From: an uncultured Pseudomonadota bacterium
GTDB taxonomy: Bacteria > Pseudomonadota > Gammaproteobacteria > Steroidobacterales > Steroidobacteraceae
Reading direction: 5' to 3'
Assembly: GCA_946479515.1 (NCBI GenBank)
Contig: CAMLGF010000034.1
Span: 1-38,117 of the forward strand
Length of the DNA: 38,117 nt
Shown piece by piece: positions 14,309-25,900 of the stretch (position 1 is the stretch's first letter; each line of letters opens with the position of its first letter). The notes beneath the pieces were generated by a model, which saw only the letters and a program-made list of their open reading frames with translations, was not told the origin of the DNA and searched no databases. The translations under genes and the position numbers were made by a program.

Positions 14309-17300
14309 ATGCTGTCGCGCTTCTTCATCGACCGGCCCATCTTCGCGTGGGTCATCGCCATCATCATCATGATCGCGGGTGGCCTGTCGATCGCCACTCT
14401 GCCCGTGCGCCAGTATCCGGCGATCGCCGCGCCCACCGTGGGTATCAACGTCAATTACCCGGGTGCCTCGGCGCAGACCGTGCAGGACACGGTCATCCAG
14501 GTCATCGAACAGCAGCTCAACGGCATCGACAACCTCACCTATCTCACCTCGGAAGCGCAGGCCGATGGTTCGGCCGGCATCACGCTGACCTTCGCGCAGG
14601 GAACCGACCCCGACACGGCGCAGGTGCAGGTGCAGAACAAGCTGTCGCTGGCGATGCCGCTGCTGCCGCAGGAAGTGCAGCAGCAGGGCGTGCGCGTCAA
14701 CAAGCCGGCGCGCAACTTCCTCACGGTGATGGGTTTCATCTCCGCCGACAACAGCATGAACGGCGAGGAGATCACGGACTACGTCGCCACCAACATCCTC
14801 GACCCGCTGAACCGCACGCCCGGCGTCGGCGACGTGACGCTGTTCGGCGCGCAGTACGCCATGCGCATCTGGGTGGACCCGGCGAAGCTCACCAACTACG
14901 GCCTGACCACCGGCGACGTCGTGGCGGCCATCCGCGCGCAGAACGTGCAGGTGTCGGTCGGTTCGCTCGGCGGCCTGCCCGCCGCGCCGGGCCAGGCCTT
15001 CTCCGCGGCGATCATCGGGCCCACCCGGTTCTCCACGCCGGAGCAGTTCCGCAGCATCCTGCTGCGCGTGAAACCCGATGGATCGCAGGTGCGCGTCGGC
15101 GACGTGGCGCGCGTCGCGCTCAACTCCGAGAGCTACATCCGCGACACCAAGTACAACGGCAAGCCCGGCGCGGGCGTCGCCATCCGGCTCGCCGCGGGCC
15201 AGAACGCGCTGGACACCATGGACGAGATCCACGCGACCATCGACCGGCTCCGGCCGTTCTTCCCGCGCGGCTTCGAAGTGGTGCTGCCGCTCGACACCAC
15301 GCCCTTCGTGCGCAGTTCGATCTTCGAGGTGGTGAAGACGCTGTTCGAAGCGGTGGTGCTGGTGTTCCTGGTGATGTACCTGTTCCTGCAGAACGCGCGG
15401 GCCACGCTCATTCCGACCATCGCGGTGCCGGTGGTGTTGCTGGGCACCTTCGGCGTGCTCGCGGCCTTCGGCTTCTCGATCAACACCCTGACCATGTTCG
15501 GCATGGCTCTGTCCATCGGCCTGCTGGTGGACGACGCCATCGTGGTGGTCGAGAACGTCGAGCGCGTGATGTCCGAGGAGGGCCTCGGGCCCCGCGAGGC
15601 CACGCGCAAGTCGATGGACCAGATCACAGGCGCGCTGGTGGCCATCGCGCTGGTGCTGGCGGCGGTGTTCGTGCCCATGGCCTTCTTCGGCGGCTCCATC
15701 GGCGTGATCTACCGCCAGTTCTCCATCACGCTGGTGTCGGCGATGGCGCTGTCGGTGTTCGTCGCGCTGGTGCTCACGCCGGCGCTGTGCGCGACCATCC
15801 TGAAACCGCTGCCGGCATCGGGCCACGTCGAGCACACGGGCTTCTTCAGGTGGTTCAACCGTTGGTTCGACCGCGGCCGCGCGCGGCATGCCAGCGTGCT
15901 CGACGGCATGCTGCATCGTTCGAAGCGCTCGATGTGGCTCTACGTGGCCCTCGTGGTGTTCACCGGGCTGCTGTTCAGCCGGGTGCCGTCCTCCTTCCTG
16001 CCGCCGGAGGATCCCGGCTTCGCCTACGGCCAGGTGCAGACGCCACCGGGCGCGTCCAAGGAGCGCACCTGGGCGGCGCTCGACAAGGCGCGCGCATATC
16101 TGCTCGATCATGAAAAGGACGTGGTCGAGGGCGTGCTCACGGTCAACGGCTTCAGTTTCGCCGGCACCGGGCAGAACGCCGGCCTCATCTTCATTAAGCT
16201 CAGGGACTGGGACGAGCGCACGGACGCCTCGCAGTCCATGCAGGCCTTCCTGGGTCGCACCAACAAGTACTTCGCCAGCATCAAGGATGCGAATGTGATC
16301 GCCGTGCCGCCGCCGGCCGTGCTCGAGCTCGGCAACACCGGCGGCTTCGACATGATGCTGCAGAATCGCGGCGGCCTGCCGCGCGATCAGTTCCTGGCGG
16401 CGCGCAACCAGCTGCTCGGCATGGCGGCGCAGAATCCCGTGCTCGCCGGCGTGCGCCCCAATGGCGTGGAAGACGCGCCGCAGTTCAAGCTGGACATCGA
16501 CCGCGAGAAAGCGAGCGCGCTCGGCATCTCCATCACGGACATCAACCAGACGCTGCAGACCGGCTGGGCGTCCACCTACGTCAACGACTTCATCGACCGC
16601 GGCCGCGTGAAACGCGTGTACGTGCAGGGCGATCCGCAGACCCGCATGCAGCCCGACGACCTCAATCGCTGGTACGTGCGCAACAACAAGGGCGAGATGG
16701 TGCCGTTCTCGGCGTTCGGCCGCGGCGAATGGACCTACGGGCCGCAGAAGCTGGTGCGCTTCAATGGCGTGCCCGCCTTTCAGATCCAGGGCGCGCCGGC
16801 GCCGGGGCACAGCTCGGGCGACGCCATGAAGGCGATGGAAGCCATCGTCGCCAAACTACCCGCGGGCGTGGGCATGGAGTGGACCGGGCTGTCGTATGAG
16901 GAGCAGGCGTCCGGCTCGCAGGCGCCGCTGCTGTACATTCTGTCGCTGGCCATCGTGTTCCTGTGCCTCTCGGCGCTGTACGAGAGCTGGAACATTCCGC
17001 TGACCGTGCTGCTGGTGGTGCCGCTGGGCGTGCTGGGCGCGGTCGCGGCGACGCTGTTGCGCGGGCTCACCAACGATGCATATTTCCAGGTCGGCCTGCT
17101 CGTGACCATCGGCATTTCGGCCAAGAACGCCATCCTGATCGTGGAGTTCGCCAAGGAGAACTTCGACCGCGGCATGGACCTGGTGGATTCCGTGGTGCAC
17201 GCGGCCCGGCAGCGCCTGCGGCCCATCCTCATGACCTCGCTGGCCTTCATGTCCGGCGTGCTGCCGCTCGCCATCTCCAGCGGCGCGGGCTCCGGCGCAC

Positions 17301-17470
17301 AGCACGCGGTGGGCACGGGCGTGATCGGCGGCATGCTGGCCGCGACCTTCCTGGCCGTGTTCTTCGTGCCCGTGTTCTTCGTCGTGGTGCTGCGCTACTT
17401 CAAGGTGAAGCCCACGACGATGCAGGTGGACGAGACGCCGGCTGACGAGCCCTACGCGAGCAACGCATGA
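14309..17470 (+). CDS. acrB: RND multidrug efflux pump (AcrB/MexB, HAE1 family)
   Basis: A 1,053-residue proton-driven inner-membrane transporter, the normal HAE1 length. Start [18 protein letters not shown] is the standard RND N-terminus. The proton-relay residues are intact: Asp408-Asp409 in [16 protein letters not shown] and Lys939 in [17 protein letters not shown] large periplasmic loop follows each of the first membrane helices of the two halves, as in AcrB. Substrates are probably hydrophobic or amphipathic drugs. It ends the operon; no outer-membrane factor gene follows, so the pump must use a TolC/OprM-type channel encoded elsewhere, or the original one has been lost (see 17471-17594). 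Confidence 0.97.
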   Translation: MLSRFFIDRPIFAWVIAIIIMIAGGLSIATLPVRQYPAIAAPTVGINVNYPGASAQTVQDTVIQVIEQQLNGIDNLTYLTSEAQADGSAGITLTFAQGTDPDTAQVQVQNKLSLAMPLLPQEVQQQGVRVNKPARNFLTVMGFISADNSMNGEEITDYVATNILDPLNRTPGVGDVTLFGAQYAMRIWVDPAKLTNYGLTTGDVVAAIRAQNVQVSVGSLGGLPAAPGQAFSAAIIGPTRFSTPEQFRSILLRVKPDGSQVRVGDVARVALNSESYIRDTKYNGKPGAGVAIRLAAGQNALDTMDEIHATIDRLRPFFPRGFEVVLPLDTTPFVRSSIFEVVKTLFEAVVLVFLVMYLFLQNARATLIPTIAVPVVLLGTFGVLAAFGFSINTLTMFGMALSIGLLVDDAIVVVENVERVMSEEGLGPREATRKSMDQITGALVAIALVLAAVFVPMAFFGGSIGVIYRQFSITLVSAMALSVFVALVLTPALCATILKPLPASGHVEHTGFFRWFNRWFDRGRARHASVLDGMLHRSKRSMWLYVALVVFTGLLFSRVPSSFLPPEDPGFAYGQVQTPPGASKERTWAALDKARAYLLDHEKDVVEGVLTVNGFSFAGTGQNAGLIFIKLRDWDERTDASQSMQAFLGRTNKYFASIKDANVIAVPPPAVLELGNTGGFDMMLQNRGGLPRDQFLAARNQLLGMAAQNPVLAGVRPNGVEDAPQFKLDIDREKASALGISITDINQTLQTGWASTYVNDFIDRGRVKRVYVQGDPQTRMQPDDLNRWYVRNNKGEMVPFSAFGRGEWTYGPQKLVRFNGVPAFQIQGAPAPGHSSGDAMKAMEAIVAKLPAGVGMEWTGLSYEEQASGSQAPLLYILSLAIVFLCLSALYESWNIPLTVLLVVPLGVLGAVAATLLRGLTNDAYFQVGLLVTIGISAKNAILIVEFAKENFDRGMDLVDSVVHAARQRLRPILMTSLAFMSGVLPLAISSGAGSGAQHAVGTGVIGGMLAATFLAVFFVPVFFVVVLRYFKVKPTTMQVDETPADEPYASNA

Positions 17471-17594
17471 GACCTGGGCCGCTGGCAACCGTCGCCCAGC
17501 AACCTCGTGCAGCCGTACACCGAGCTGGGGGGCGGCTGGAAGGAGTGGCTCCGGTGGTGCGCTGCCAGGGACGCGGACGCCTTGCGGCGCCCGC
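17471..17594 (+). other. Gap after the RND pump with possible outer-membrane-factor vestige
   Basis: Immediately after the pump stop the same frame reads SNLVQPYTELGGGW (17498-17539). The end LxALGGGW is the usual C-terminus of NodT/OprM-type outer-membrane factors, which normally follow the pump gene. No start, signal peptide or barrel sequence remains. Chance similarity of a short Gly-rich stretch is possible. No terminator-like hairpin is evident before the convergent kinase gene. Confidence 0.25.
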
Positions 17595-19307
17595 TCACTT
17601 GCCGATCAGCGCGCTCAACACTTCCGGTTCGATGGGCTTGGTGAAATGGTGGTCGAAGCCAGATTCGGCGGCGCGCGCCTTGTCGGCGTCCTGGCCCCAG
17701 CCGGTGACGGCGATCAGCGTGACCGGCGGTGCGGGCCGTTGCGCCCGAATTCGCTGCGCCACCTCGTAGCCGCTGAGTCCCGGCATGCCGATGTCGAGGA
17801 TGGCGATCTCGGGCTTCATTCGCTCGAACAGCGCGAGTGCATCGGGCCCATTGCGCACCACCTCGACTTCATGGCCTTCCAGGCGCAGCAGCATCGCCAG
17901 GCTGTCGCCCGCGTCCACGTTGTCATCGGCCACGAGCACGCGGCGTGCGCGGCGCGCGCCGCCGCGCGTGGTGGCGTCGCTGGCCGGTTCGTCCGCCGCG
18001 CCCGTGGCGAGTGGCAGTCGCACGCTGAACTCGCTGCCCTGGCCGAGACCGGCGCTCGCCGCGGTCAGCTGCCCACCATGCATCTCGATGAGGCCGCGCG
18101 ACAGCGCCAGGCCGATGCCGAGTCCGCCGCCCCCGTGCGCACCCGGCACCTGCGAGAACATGGTGAAGATGCCCGGCAGCGCCTCGGCGGAGATGCCGAT
18201 GCCATTGTCGGCGACGCGAATCAGCACGTCCGTGCCGCGAGCTTGCGCGCTCAGGTGGATCTGTCCCTCGGGATCGGTGTACTTGGCGGCATTGGTCAGC
18301 AGGTTGGCCAACACTTGCGAGAGCCGCAGGGGATCCGCGTCCAGCTCGACGTCGCGCGCGGGCAGGCTGATCTCCAGGTGATGACGCTTGGCGTCGATGG
18401 CGGGCCGCGCGGTTTCCAGCGCCGAGTCGATCACCTGCTTGAGCGAGGTGCGGCTCTTGCGCAGTTGCAGCGTGCCGCGGGTGATCCGTGAGATGTCGAG
18501 CAGGCCCTCGAGCAGCAGGGACAGGTTCTGCACCTGCCGCGCGATGACTTCGTGTGCCCAGGATTGCTGTTCGGCCGACGCGGTGGCGGTGCGCGCGATC
18601 ATCGCGGCCTGGCGGATGGGCGCCAGGGGGTTGCGCAGCTCGTGCGCCAGCGTGGCGAGGAATTCGTCCTTGCGGCGGACATTCTCGCGCAGCGCGGCCT
18701 CGGCGCGCTCGCGCCGCGCGATCTCGCGCTGCGCCGCCTCGTACAGGCGCGCGTTGTCGATGGCGATCGCGGCCTGCGCGGCCATGCCCACCACCAGCCG
18801 CTCGCTGCGCTCGTCGAACCGGCCCACCTCGGGATGGCCGAAGAACAGGCCACCATGCACCTCGCCGGATCGGGATTTGACCGCCACCGCGAGATAGCTG
18901 CGTACCGGCAGGTGTCCGGGCGGCTGACCGTGGTGAGGCGGCAGCGTGCCGTAGCGCGGATCCTGGGTGATGTCATCGCTGCGCACGGGGCCCTCACCAT
19001 GAAAAGTGGGGGCGAATACCGCGGTGGCGCGCGGATGCCCGAACTGGTCGAAGGCGGCACGCGGCGCGCCCGACAGCGTGTAGAGAAGATAGTTCTCGCC
19101 ATCCTCGTTGACACGGTTATAGAAGAACGCGCCGAACTTCGCGCCGGTGAGCTCGGTGGCGGCATCGGTGACGGTCTGCACCAGTTTTTCGAGATCGAGC
19201 TGCGAGGCGATGGCCTGTCCGGTCTGGTTCAACACTTCCAGCAGGCGCGATTCGTCGCGCACCGCCGCTTCCAACCCCGAGGGCATTCTTGGCGCATTCA
19301 TCGTCAT
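17595..19307 (-). CDS. Hybrid sensor histidine kinase, GAF-HisKA-HATPase-REC
   Basis: A 570-residue soluble two-component kinase. GAF domain about 20-187 (GAKFGAFFYN to AAIAIDNARLYE), a short coiled coil, HisKA with phospho-acceptor His222 in LATLAHELRNP, HATPase_c with N box LANLLTNAAKYT, G1 box DNGIGIS and GGGGLGIGLAL, then a receiver domain at 455-570 with acidic pair Asp461-Asp462, phospho-acceptor Asp505, Thr535 and Lys557. No membrane segment, HPt or DNA-binding domain is present and no response regulator is adjacent, so the signal must pass to a partner elsewhere. It is a close paralogue in architecture of the kinase at 29557-31230. ATG 19307 or 19301 could start it. It is divergent from tspO across 110 nt. 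Confidence 0.93.
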   Translation of the reverse strand: MTMNAPRMPSGLEAAVRDESRLLEVLNQTGQAIASQLDLEKLVQTVTDAATELTGAKFGAFFYNRVNEDGENYLLYTLSGAPRAAFDQFGHPRATAVFAPTFHGEGPVRSDDITQDPRYGTLPPHHGQPPGHLPVRSYLAVAVKSRSGEVHGGLFFGHPEVGRFDERSERLVVGMAAQAAIAIDNARLYEAAQREIARRERAEAALRENVRRKDEFLATLAHELRNPLAPIRQAAMIARTATASAEQQSWAHEVIARQVQNLSLLLEGLLDISRITRGTLQLRKSRTSLKQVIDSALETARPAIDAKRHHLEISLPARDVELDADPLRLSQVLANLLTNAAKYTDPEGQIHLSAQARGTDVLIRVADNGIGISAEALPGIFTMFSQVPGAHGGGGLGIGLALSRGLIEMHGGQLTAASAGLGQGSEFSVRLPLATGAADEPASDATTRGGARRARRVLVADDNVDAGDSLAMLLRLEGHEVEVVRNGPDALALFERMKPEIAILDIGMPGLSGYEVAQRIRAQRPAPPVTLIAVTGWGQDADKARAAESGFDHHFTKPIEPEVLSALIGK

Positions 19308-19417
19308 GGATGCACTCTAGAAGGCGGACCCCGCACGCAATACTCGGCCGAGCGGAAATTTCATGCGGGAGTAATCCTACGCAGCAGCATCCCCATGCAC
19401 TGGTGTAACGTCCGGCC

Positions 19418-19936
19418 ATGAGCCTCAGCGATACGCCGCTTCGTACCGTGCCCTCGGCGGTTCCGCCCTGGCTGGGCCTGGTTCTCTGGATCGGACTGTG
19501 CGCCACCGCGGGAGGCCTGGGCGCCATCGCCTCGGTGGAAGCGCCCGCGTTCTACGCCGCGCTGGTCAAGCCGTCCTGGGCGCCGCCGCCGCAGGTGTTC
19601 GGTCCGGTATGGACACTGCTCTACCTGAGCATGGCGGTCGCGGCCTGGCTGGTCTGGCGCGAGCGGGGCTGGGCGCGCGCGCGCGGCGCCCTGGGCCTGT
19701 TCGTGCTGCAACTGGCGCTGAACGCGCTGTGGTCGTGGCTGTTCTTCGCCTGGCATCGTGGCGCGCTGGCGCTGGCTGACATCGTGGTCCTGGCGCTGCT
19801 CATCGTCGCCACGCTGGCTGCCTTCGCGCGCATCCGCCGGCTGGCGGCGTGGCTGCTCGTGCCTTACCTGGCGTGGGTGGCCTTCGCCACCGCGCTCAAT
19901 TATTCCGTGTGGCGGCTGAATCCTCAGCTGCTGTAG
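19418..19936 (+). CDS. tspO: TspO/MBR family tryptophan-rich membrane protein
   Basis: A 172-residue five-helix inner- or outer-membrane protein homologous to TspO and the mitochondrial translocator protein, which bind porphyrins. Signature blocks: KPSWAPPPQVFGPVWTLLYL, AAWLVWRERG, LNALWSWLFFAWHRG, and PYLAWVAFATALNYSVWRLN at the C-terminus. The N-terminal 20 residues are extra relative to the usual start of the first helix. Its last 41 nt overlap the end of the convergent cyclic glucan synthase gene. It is divergent from a GAF-type hybrid kinase, an arrangement that could be regulatory, but nothing in the sequence shows it. Confidence 0.92.
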   Translation: MSLSDTPLRTVPSAVPPWLGLVLWIGLCATAGGLGAIASVEAPAFYAALVKPSWAPPPQVFGPVWTLLYLSMAVAAWLVWRERGWARARGALGLFVLQLALNALWSWLFFAWHRGALALADIVVLALLIVATLAAFARIRRLAAWLLVPYLAWVAFATALNYSVWRLNPQLL

Positions 19937-22900
19937 CGGCCAGCCAGGCGACATGGATGCGGTGCCGGCCGCCGTCGTCCACCAGGTCGACGACGTTGCG
20001 GCCGGGCCTTTGCACCTGGCCGTCCACGGTGAATTGCGGCAGCGGCGAGGGGCCGGGCTGGGCATCCACCAGGATTTCGTAAGTGGTACTTCGATAGCGG
20101 AACGTGATGCTGAATCCGTTCCACTCCGCCGGCACGCAGGGCGCCAATGACAGACGTCCGTCGCGCAGCCGGAAGCCGAGAATCCATTCGAGGCCGGCGC
20201 GATACAGCCAGCCCGCCGAACCCGTGTACCAGGTCCAGCCGCCTCGCCCGGCATGCGGGGGTTCCGAGTAGACGTCGGCCGCGACCACATAGGGCTCGAC
20301 CTTGTAGCGTTGCACGTCGGCGCGCGAGGTCGCGCGCCGGATCGGATTCAGCATGTTGAATACTTCCATCGCGAGTTCGGCTTTGCCCTGCATCGCAAAG
20401 GCGATGGCCGTCCACACCGCAGCATGCGTGTACTGGCCGCCGTTCTCGCGAATGCCCCTGGGGTAGGCCTTCACGTAACCCGGTTCCTGTACCGACCGCT
20501 CGAAAGGCGGAGTGAACAACGGGGCCAGCGGCGGATCGCGCCGCAGAAGGTGAGCTGCCAGCGATTGCATGGCCTGTTCGGCCCGCTGCGGTTGCGCGGC
20601 GCCCGAGATCACGCTCCACGACTGCGCGATGGCGTCGATGCGGCATTCGTCATCGGTGGCGCTGCCGAGCGGCGTACCGTCGTCGAAGAAGCCGCGGCGG
20701 TACCACTCGCCGTCCCAGCCATGCGCCTCCAGCGAGGCGCGCAGCTTGCTCGCGTTGCCCAGCCAGGTGGTGGCCAGCGCCAGTTCGCCGCGCGCCTGCG
20801 CCAGCGGCGCGAAAGCGTTGAGCGTCGCGTGCAGGAACCAGCCCAGCCACACGCTCTCGCCGCGGCCGTGCTCGCCGACGCGGTTCATGCCGTCGTTCCA
20901 GTCGCCCGTACCCATCAGCGGCAATCCGTGCGCGCCGAGATAGGCGCCCTCGAGACCGCGGCGGCAGTGCTCGAACAAGGTCGCGGTTTCGTCGCTCACC
21001 TGTGGCTCGAAGAACGCATCGTGCCGCTCGCGCGGAAGCGGCGGACCTTCGATGAAAGGCAGTTCGACATCGAGAATGCCGCGATCGCCGGTGAGCGCCA
21101 CGTACTGCGCGGTGACGTAGGCCAGCCACACGCGGTCATCGGAGATGTGCGTGCGCACGCCGCTGCCATTGTGCGGCAGCCACCAATGCTGCACGTCGCC
21201 CTCGGGAAACTGCCGCGAGGCCGCGCGCAGGATCTGCTCGCGCAGCAGCTGCGGGCGCGCGATGCCGAGCGCCATGGCATCCTGCAGTTGATCGCGGAAA
21301 CCGTACGCGCCGCTCGCCTGGTAGAACGCCGCACGCGCCCAGGTGCGGCAGGCCAGTGTCTGGTACAGCAGCCAGTGATTCATCAGGAGGTCGAAGGCCC
21401 GGTCGGGCGTTCTCACCTGCACATGCGAATCCAGCTCGCTCCATTGGCGGGTGACCGCGGTGAGCTCGCGATCCAGCGGCGCGAGGCGGTAGCGCGTGAT
21501 CAGCTCGCGCGCCTGCTGCGCGTCGGCGGCCTGGCCCAGCAGGAAGACGATCTCGGTGGTCGCGCCCGGCTCCATCTCCAGGCGCGCGCGCAGCGCGGCG
21601 CAGGCGTCGAGCGCCGCGCCGCTGCGACCGGAGAAGTTGTCGCCGGCGACGAGCGCCGCGGGTGCGTCCAGCGAACCATGCCGCCCGAGGAACTCGCGGC
21701 GGTCGCCGGTCCATTCGGTCTGCAAACCCGACAGATCGGCGAACGCCACACCCGGGAAGGCCGTGTTCCAGGGATTGCGCGCGAACATGGCGCGGGTGAT
21801 CTCGTCGACCTCGGTGAACACGTGCGGCACGCCGGGCCCGCGCGAGGCGCCCAGCACCCACTCGACGTAGCCGGTGACCGACAGGCTACGACGCCGCGGG
21901 CTGTCGTTGTGCAACGTGAGCCGGCAGATCTTGATGGGGTCGTCGGCCGGCACGAACATCACCAGCGTCAGTGCCATGCCATGCGAGCGCTGGTCGAAGC
22001 GCGAATAGCCGGGGCCGTGCGCGCAGCGGTAATGCGCCTGCTCGTGGCGGATGGGCGCGGGCGTGGGTGTCCACAATTCGCCGGTCTCCTCGTCGCGCAG
22101 GTAGATAGCCTCGCCCGGACGGTCGACGACCGGGTCGTTGCTCCACGGCGTCAGGGCGTTCTCGCGGGAATTGCGCGCCCAGGTGTAGCTGCCGCCTTCC
22201 GCGGACACCTGGAAGCCGAAGCCACGGTTGGCGACCACGTTGACCCAGGGCAGCGGCGTGGGCTGTCCGCCGGTCGCGATCACGTACTCGCGTCCCTGCG
22301 CGCCGAAGCCGCCGAGCCCATTGAAGAATTCCAGTTCGCGGGCGGTGTCGACTTCGGCCGGCGCCGCGCCGCCGGCAGTAGGGGACGCGCGCCGCGCCGC
22401 ACGCGGCGCCACCGCGGGCGTGGGCTGCATGCGCGCCACCTGATCGGCGAGGCTGCCGGCGCGACCCGAGAGCACCACGCGCGCCACCGAGGCGAGCAGT
22501 GCCCGCGTCTCGGTGCTGACCAGGTCGCCGCGCAGCACGAAGACCTTGCCGCGGGTGTCGGCGCCGGCGATGCGCGGGCGCGCCTGGTTCACGCGCACCA
22601 GCGATTCGAGCGCCACCTGCAGGTCCTGCACGTACGAGGCGGCGCGTTCGTTGAGGATCACCAGGTCCACCGACAGCCGCTTGATACCCCAATATTCGTG
22701 CGCCTGCAGCAGCTGGCGCACGAGGGGCAGGTCGTCCATCTGTTCGAGACGCAGCAGCACGATCGGCAGGTCGCCCGAGATGTCATGCGCCCACAGGCCC
22801 TGCGGGCCACCGGCGCCACGCTGGATGAGATCGGGCGCCGGGCGCGCGGCGCCGTCCACGTACAGGACGCGGCCGGCGAGCTGCTGGAACAGGTTGGCCT

Positions 22901-25900
22901 GCGACGCGTCGATGCTGAAGTGGCGCAGCTGCACCTGCGCGTGGGTCCAGGCGAGAGTCGCCGCGCGCGTGTGCGCGTTGGCGTCGCGGTGCTTGTCGAT
23001 CTGCTCGAGCACGGCCGCGCGGCTCTGCGCGACGCAGGTCCAGTAGGCGATGCGCGCGGTGCCGCCTGCCGGCACGCGCAGGCGATAACGGAGCGCGAAG
23101 ATCGCATCGAGCACCGTGCCCGCGGTGCCCGAGAGCGTGCTGCCCTCGAGCATCGCCAGCGGCGCGCGCAGCTCGCGGGCGCGGCCGATGAAGCGCGCGC
23201 GGTCGGTCTCGTATTCGGGCCCGGAGATCACCGTCCCCTCGATCACCGCATTGTGCGAGGCCCAGAGCTCAGGCTCGTCGGCCGCGCGCCGGCGGCGGTT
23301 GGCGACGAGCGCGGATTGCCCGTTCAGGAACTCGGTGCGCACGAACATCTTGGCGAAGGCCGGGTGTGCGACGTCCGCCGGCTGGCTGCCCAGCACCAGC
23401 TCGCAATACGAGGTGATCTCGATTTCGCGCGGCCGGGCGGAGGCATTGCTCACCGAGACGCGGCGCACCTCGGCGTCGTCCTCCGGGGAGACCTGCACTT
23501 CCAGGGTGGTGGTGAGGTCGCCGTCGCGGCGGATGATCTCCGCGCGGTCTTCGGTGAAACTCACCTCGTAGGAATCGGGCTGTCCGGCGCAGGGTTGATA
23601 GCCGGCCGACCACACGCGGCCCGACTCCACGTCGCGCAGCAGTAGATAGCTCCCCGTGTCGTCGCGAGTCGGGTCGTCGCGCCAGCGGGTGACCGCGAGG
23701 TCGTTCCAGCGGCTGTAGCCCGAGCCGGCCGCCGTGATCATCACCGAGTAGCGGCCGTTGGACAGCAGGTGGGTCTGCGGCGCCGAGTCGTGCGGGCTCC
23801 TGATCCGGCGCACCTCCGGGGCCTGCAGGTCGCTGATGCGCGCGGCCGTGCCCACTTCCTCGGCGCGCGGATGCGCCACCGATACGTCGCGCGGCGTGCG
23901 CTCCTGCAGCAGCAGGTCGGTCGCCTGCACGGCGACGTCCGAATGAAACCGCTCGCGCATGCGGCCGTCGAGCAGCGCATTGGCGATCGCCACGATGCTC
24001 ATGCCCTGGTGATGCGCCATGTAGGCGCGGATGATCACGAAACGCGCGGCATTGCCTTCCTGCTGCGGAACGCGCGCGGGCGTGAAATCCACCGCTTCGT
24101 AGAAGCCATACTGGCCACGCACGCCGAGCGATTCCAGCACGCGGAAATTCGCCAGGGCGGCCTCGCCATCCACCATGGCCGCGAGCCCGGTGGCGTACGG
24201 CGCGATGACCTTGCTTTCCGACAGCCCGCGTTTCAAGCCGAGGCCGGGCACGCCGAAGTTGGAATACTGGTAAGTAAGCTCGAGATCGCGCGCGTTGTAC
24301 GCGGATTCGGAAATTCCCCAGGGCAGGGACAGCTCGCGGCCGTACTGGATCTGCCGCTTCACGATCAGCCGGCTGGTCTGGGCGAGCAGGCTGCCGCCCG
24401 GGGCGCGCAACACCAGGTCGGGCATCAGGTACTCGAACATCGAGCCCGACCAGGACACGAGCGCGGCGCCGGCGCCGATGGGCGTGACCGTGCGGCCCAG
24501 CCGGAACCAGTGGCGCGCCGGGATGTCGCCCTTGGCGATCGCGATGAAGCTCGCCAGCCGGGCCTCCGAGGCCAGCAGGTCATAGCAGCTCTCGTCGAGC
24601 GTACCGTCGCTGCAGCGGAAGCCGATGGACAGCAGCTTTCGCTGCCGGTCGTAGAGAAAGTCGAACTCCATCGCCGCGGCGAGCTCGAGCGCCGTGCGGG
24701 TCAGTGACTCCAGATATTCGACGATGTATCCGGCCGGATCGCGTGCCAGCAGGTCGCTGCGCCAGCTGTCGATGGAACGCTTGGTCGCCTCCACCCAATG
24801 GAGCAGGTCGTGATTGCGCTCGAGATGCGCTTCGCTGGCCAGCGTGCGCACCATGTCCACGAGCGTGGCGGCGCGTTCGGCGGCCGTGGCCAGCGCATCC
24901 GCGGCCGGGTCGACCACGCGGCCTGCCGGACGCAACGCGCTTTCCAGGTCGGCGAACGCCGTCTCGACGATGCCGCGCGTGATGACGAAGCCGGGCTGGA
25001 AGTGGAACTGCCGCAGCGCCTCGCGCGCCAGGTCGAGCGTATCGGCGAGGCCGGCAGCGGCCTCGCGGTGCGGCGCCGGGTCCTCCTGCCACTCGCGGAA
25101 CGCGCCGGCCAGGGCGATGAGATGCGCCGCGAGGTTGCCCGAGTCCACGGACGAGACATAGCGCGGGTCGAGCGGCCGCAGGTCGCGGGTGTCGTACCAG
25201 TTGTAGAGATGACCGCGGTACTTCTGCATGCGGCCGAGAGTGCCGAGCGTGGCTTCGATGCGATCGAGGGCATCGCGCAGGCCGCACCAGCCGAAGTCGC
25301 GCGCCGCCACCACCGAGAGTAGATAGAGACCGATGTTGGTCGGGGAAGTGCGGTGCGCGACCACCCCGTGCGGGTCTTCCTGGAAGTTGTCCGGCGGCAG
25401 GTGATGGTCCTCGGCCGTGACGAACGCGTCGAAGAAACGCCAGGTGCGCCGCGCAATGCGCCGCAGCTGGCGCTGCTCCTGCGGATCCAGTTCCGACTTG
25501 GCGGCCGCGACGGGCACGCGGCTGATGCGCCAGGCCACGGCGGGCGCTGCCAGCCAGGCCAGCAGGAAGGGCAGCAACACCGGCGGCAGCACGCCGGTGG
25601 GATAGGGACCCTCCACCAGCACAACGAACAGCGCGGCGCCGAGCGCAACCGCCAAGCCACGCCACATGCGCGCATAGAAACTGGCGAGATCGGCGCGCGC
25701 CGAGCTCAGCAGGTCCGCCGGCACCCACTCGAGCAACAGCCGGTGGCTCACGGTGGTCCGCCACAAGGTGCGCACGATGGCATCGGACATGAGCCAGGCC
25801 TGGTAGGCGAGCATGGTCACCAGCAGCGTGGTCTGGGCGATGGCGAGCTGGATGTCGACGCGCAGCGCGCGCAGGTGGCTGCGCCAGGTCACCGTCGAGC

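Noticed and set aside
14192..16810. Minus-strand open frame of 872 codons
   Set aside because: It is fully antisense to the RND adaptor/pump genes, rich in His, Arg and Gln, and has no recognisable motif.
20253..23645. Plus-strand open frame of 1,130 codons
   Set aside because: It is antisense to the cyclic glucan synthase with the biased composition of a shadow frame; no start context or domain.
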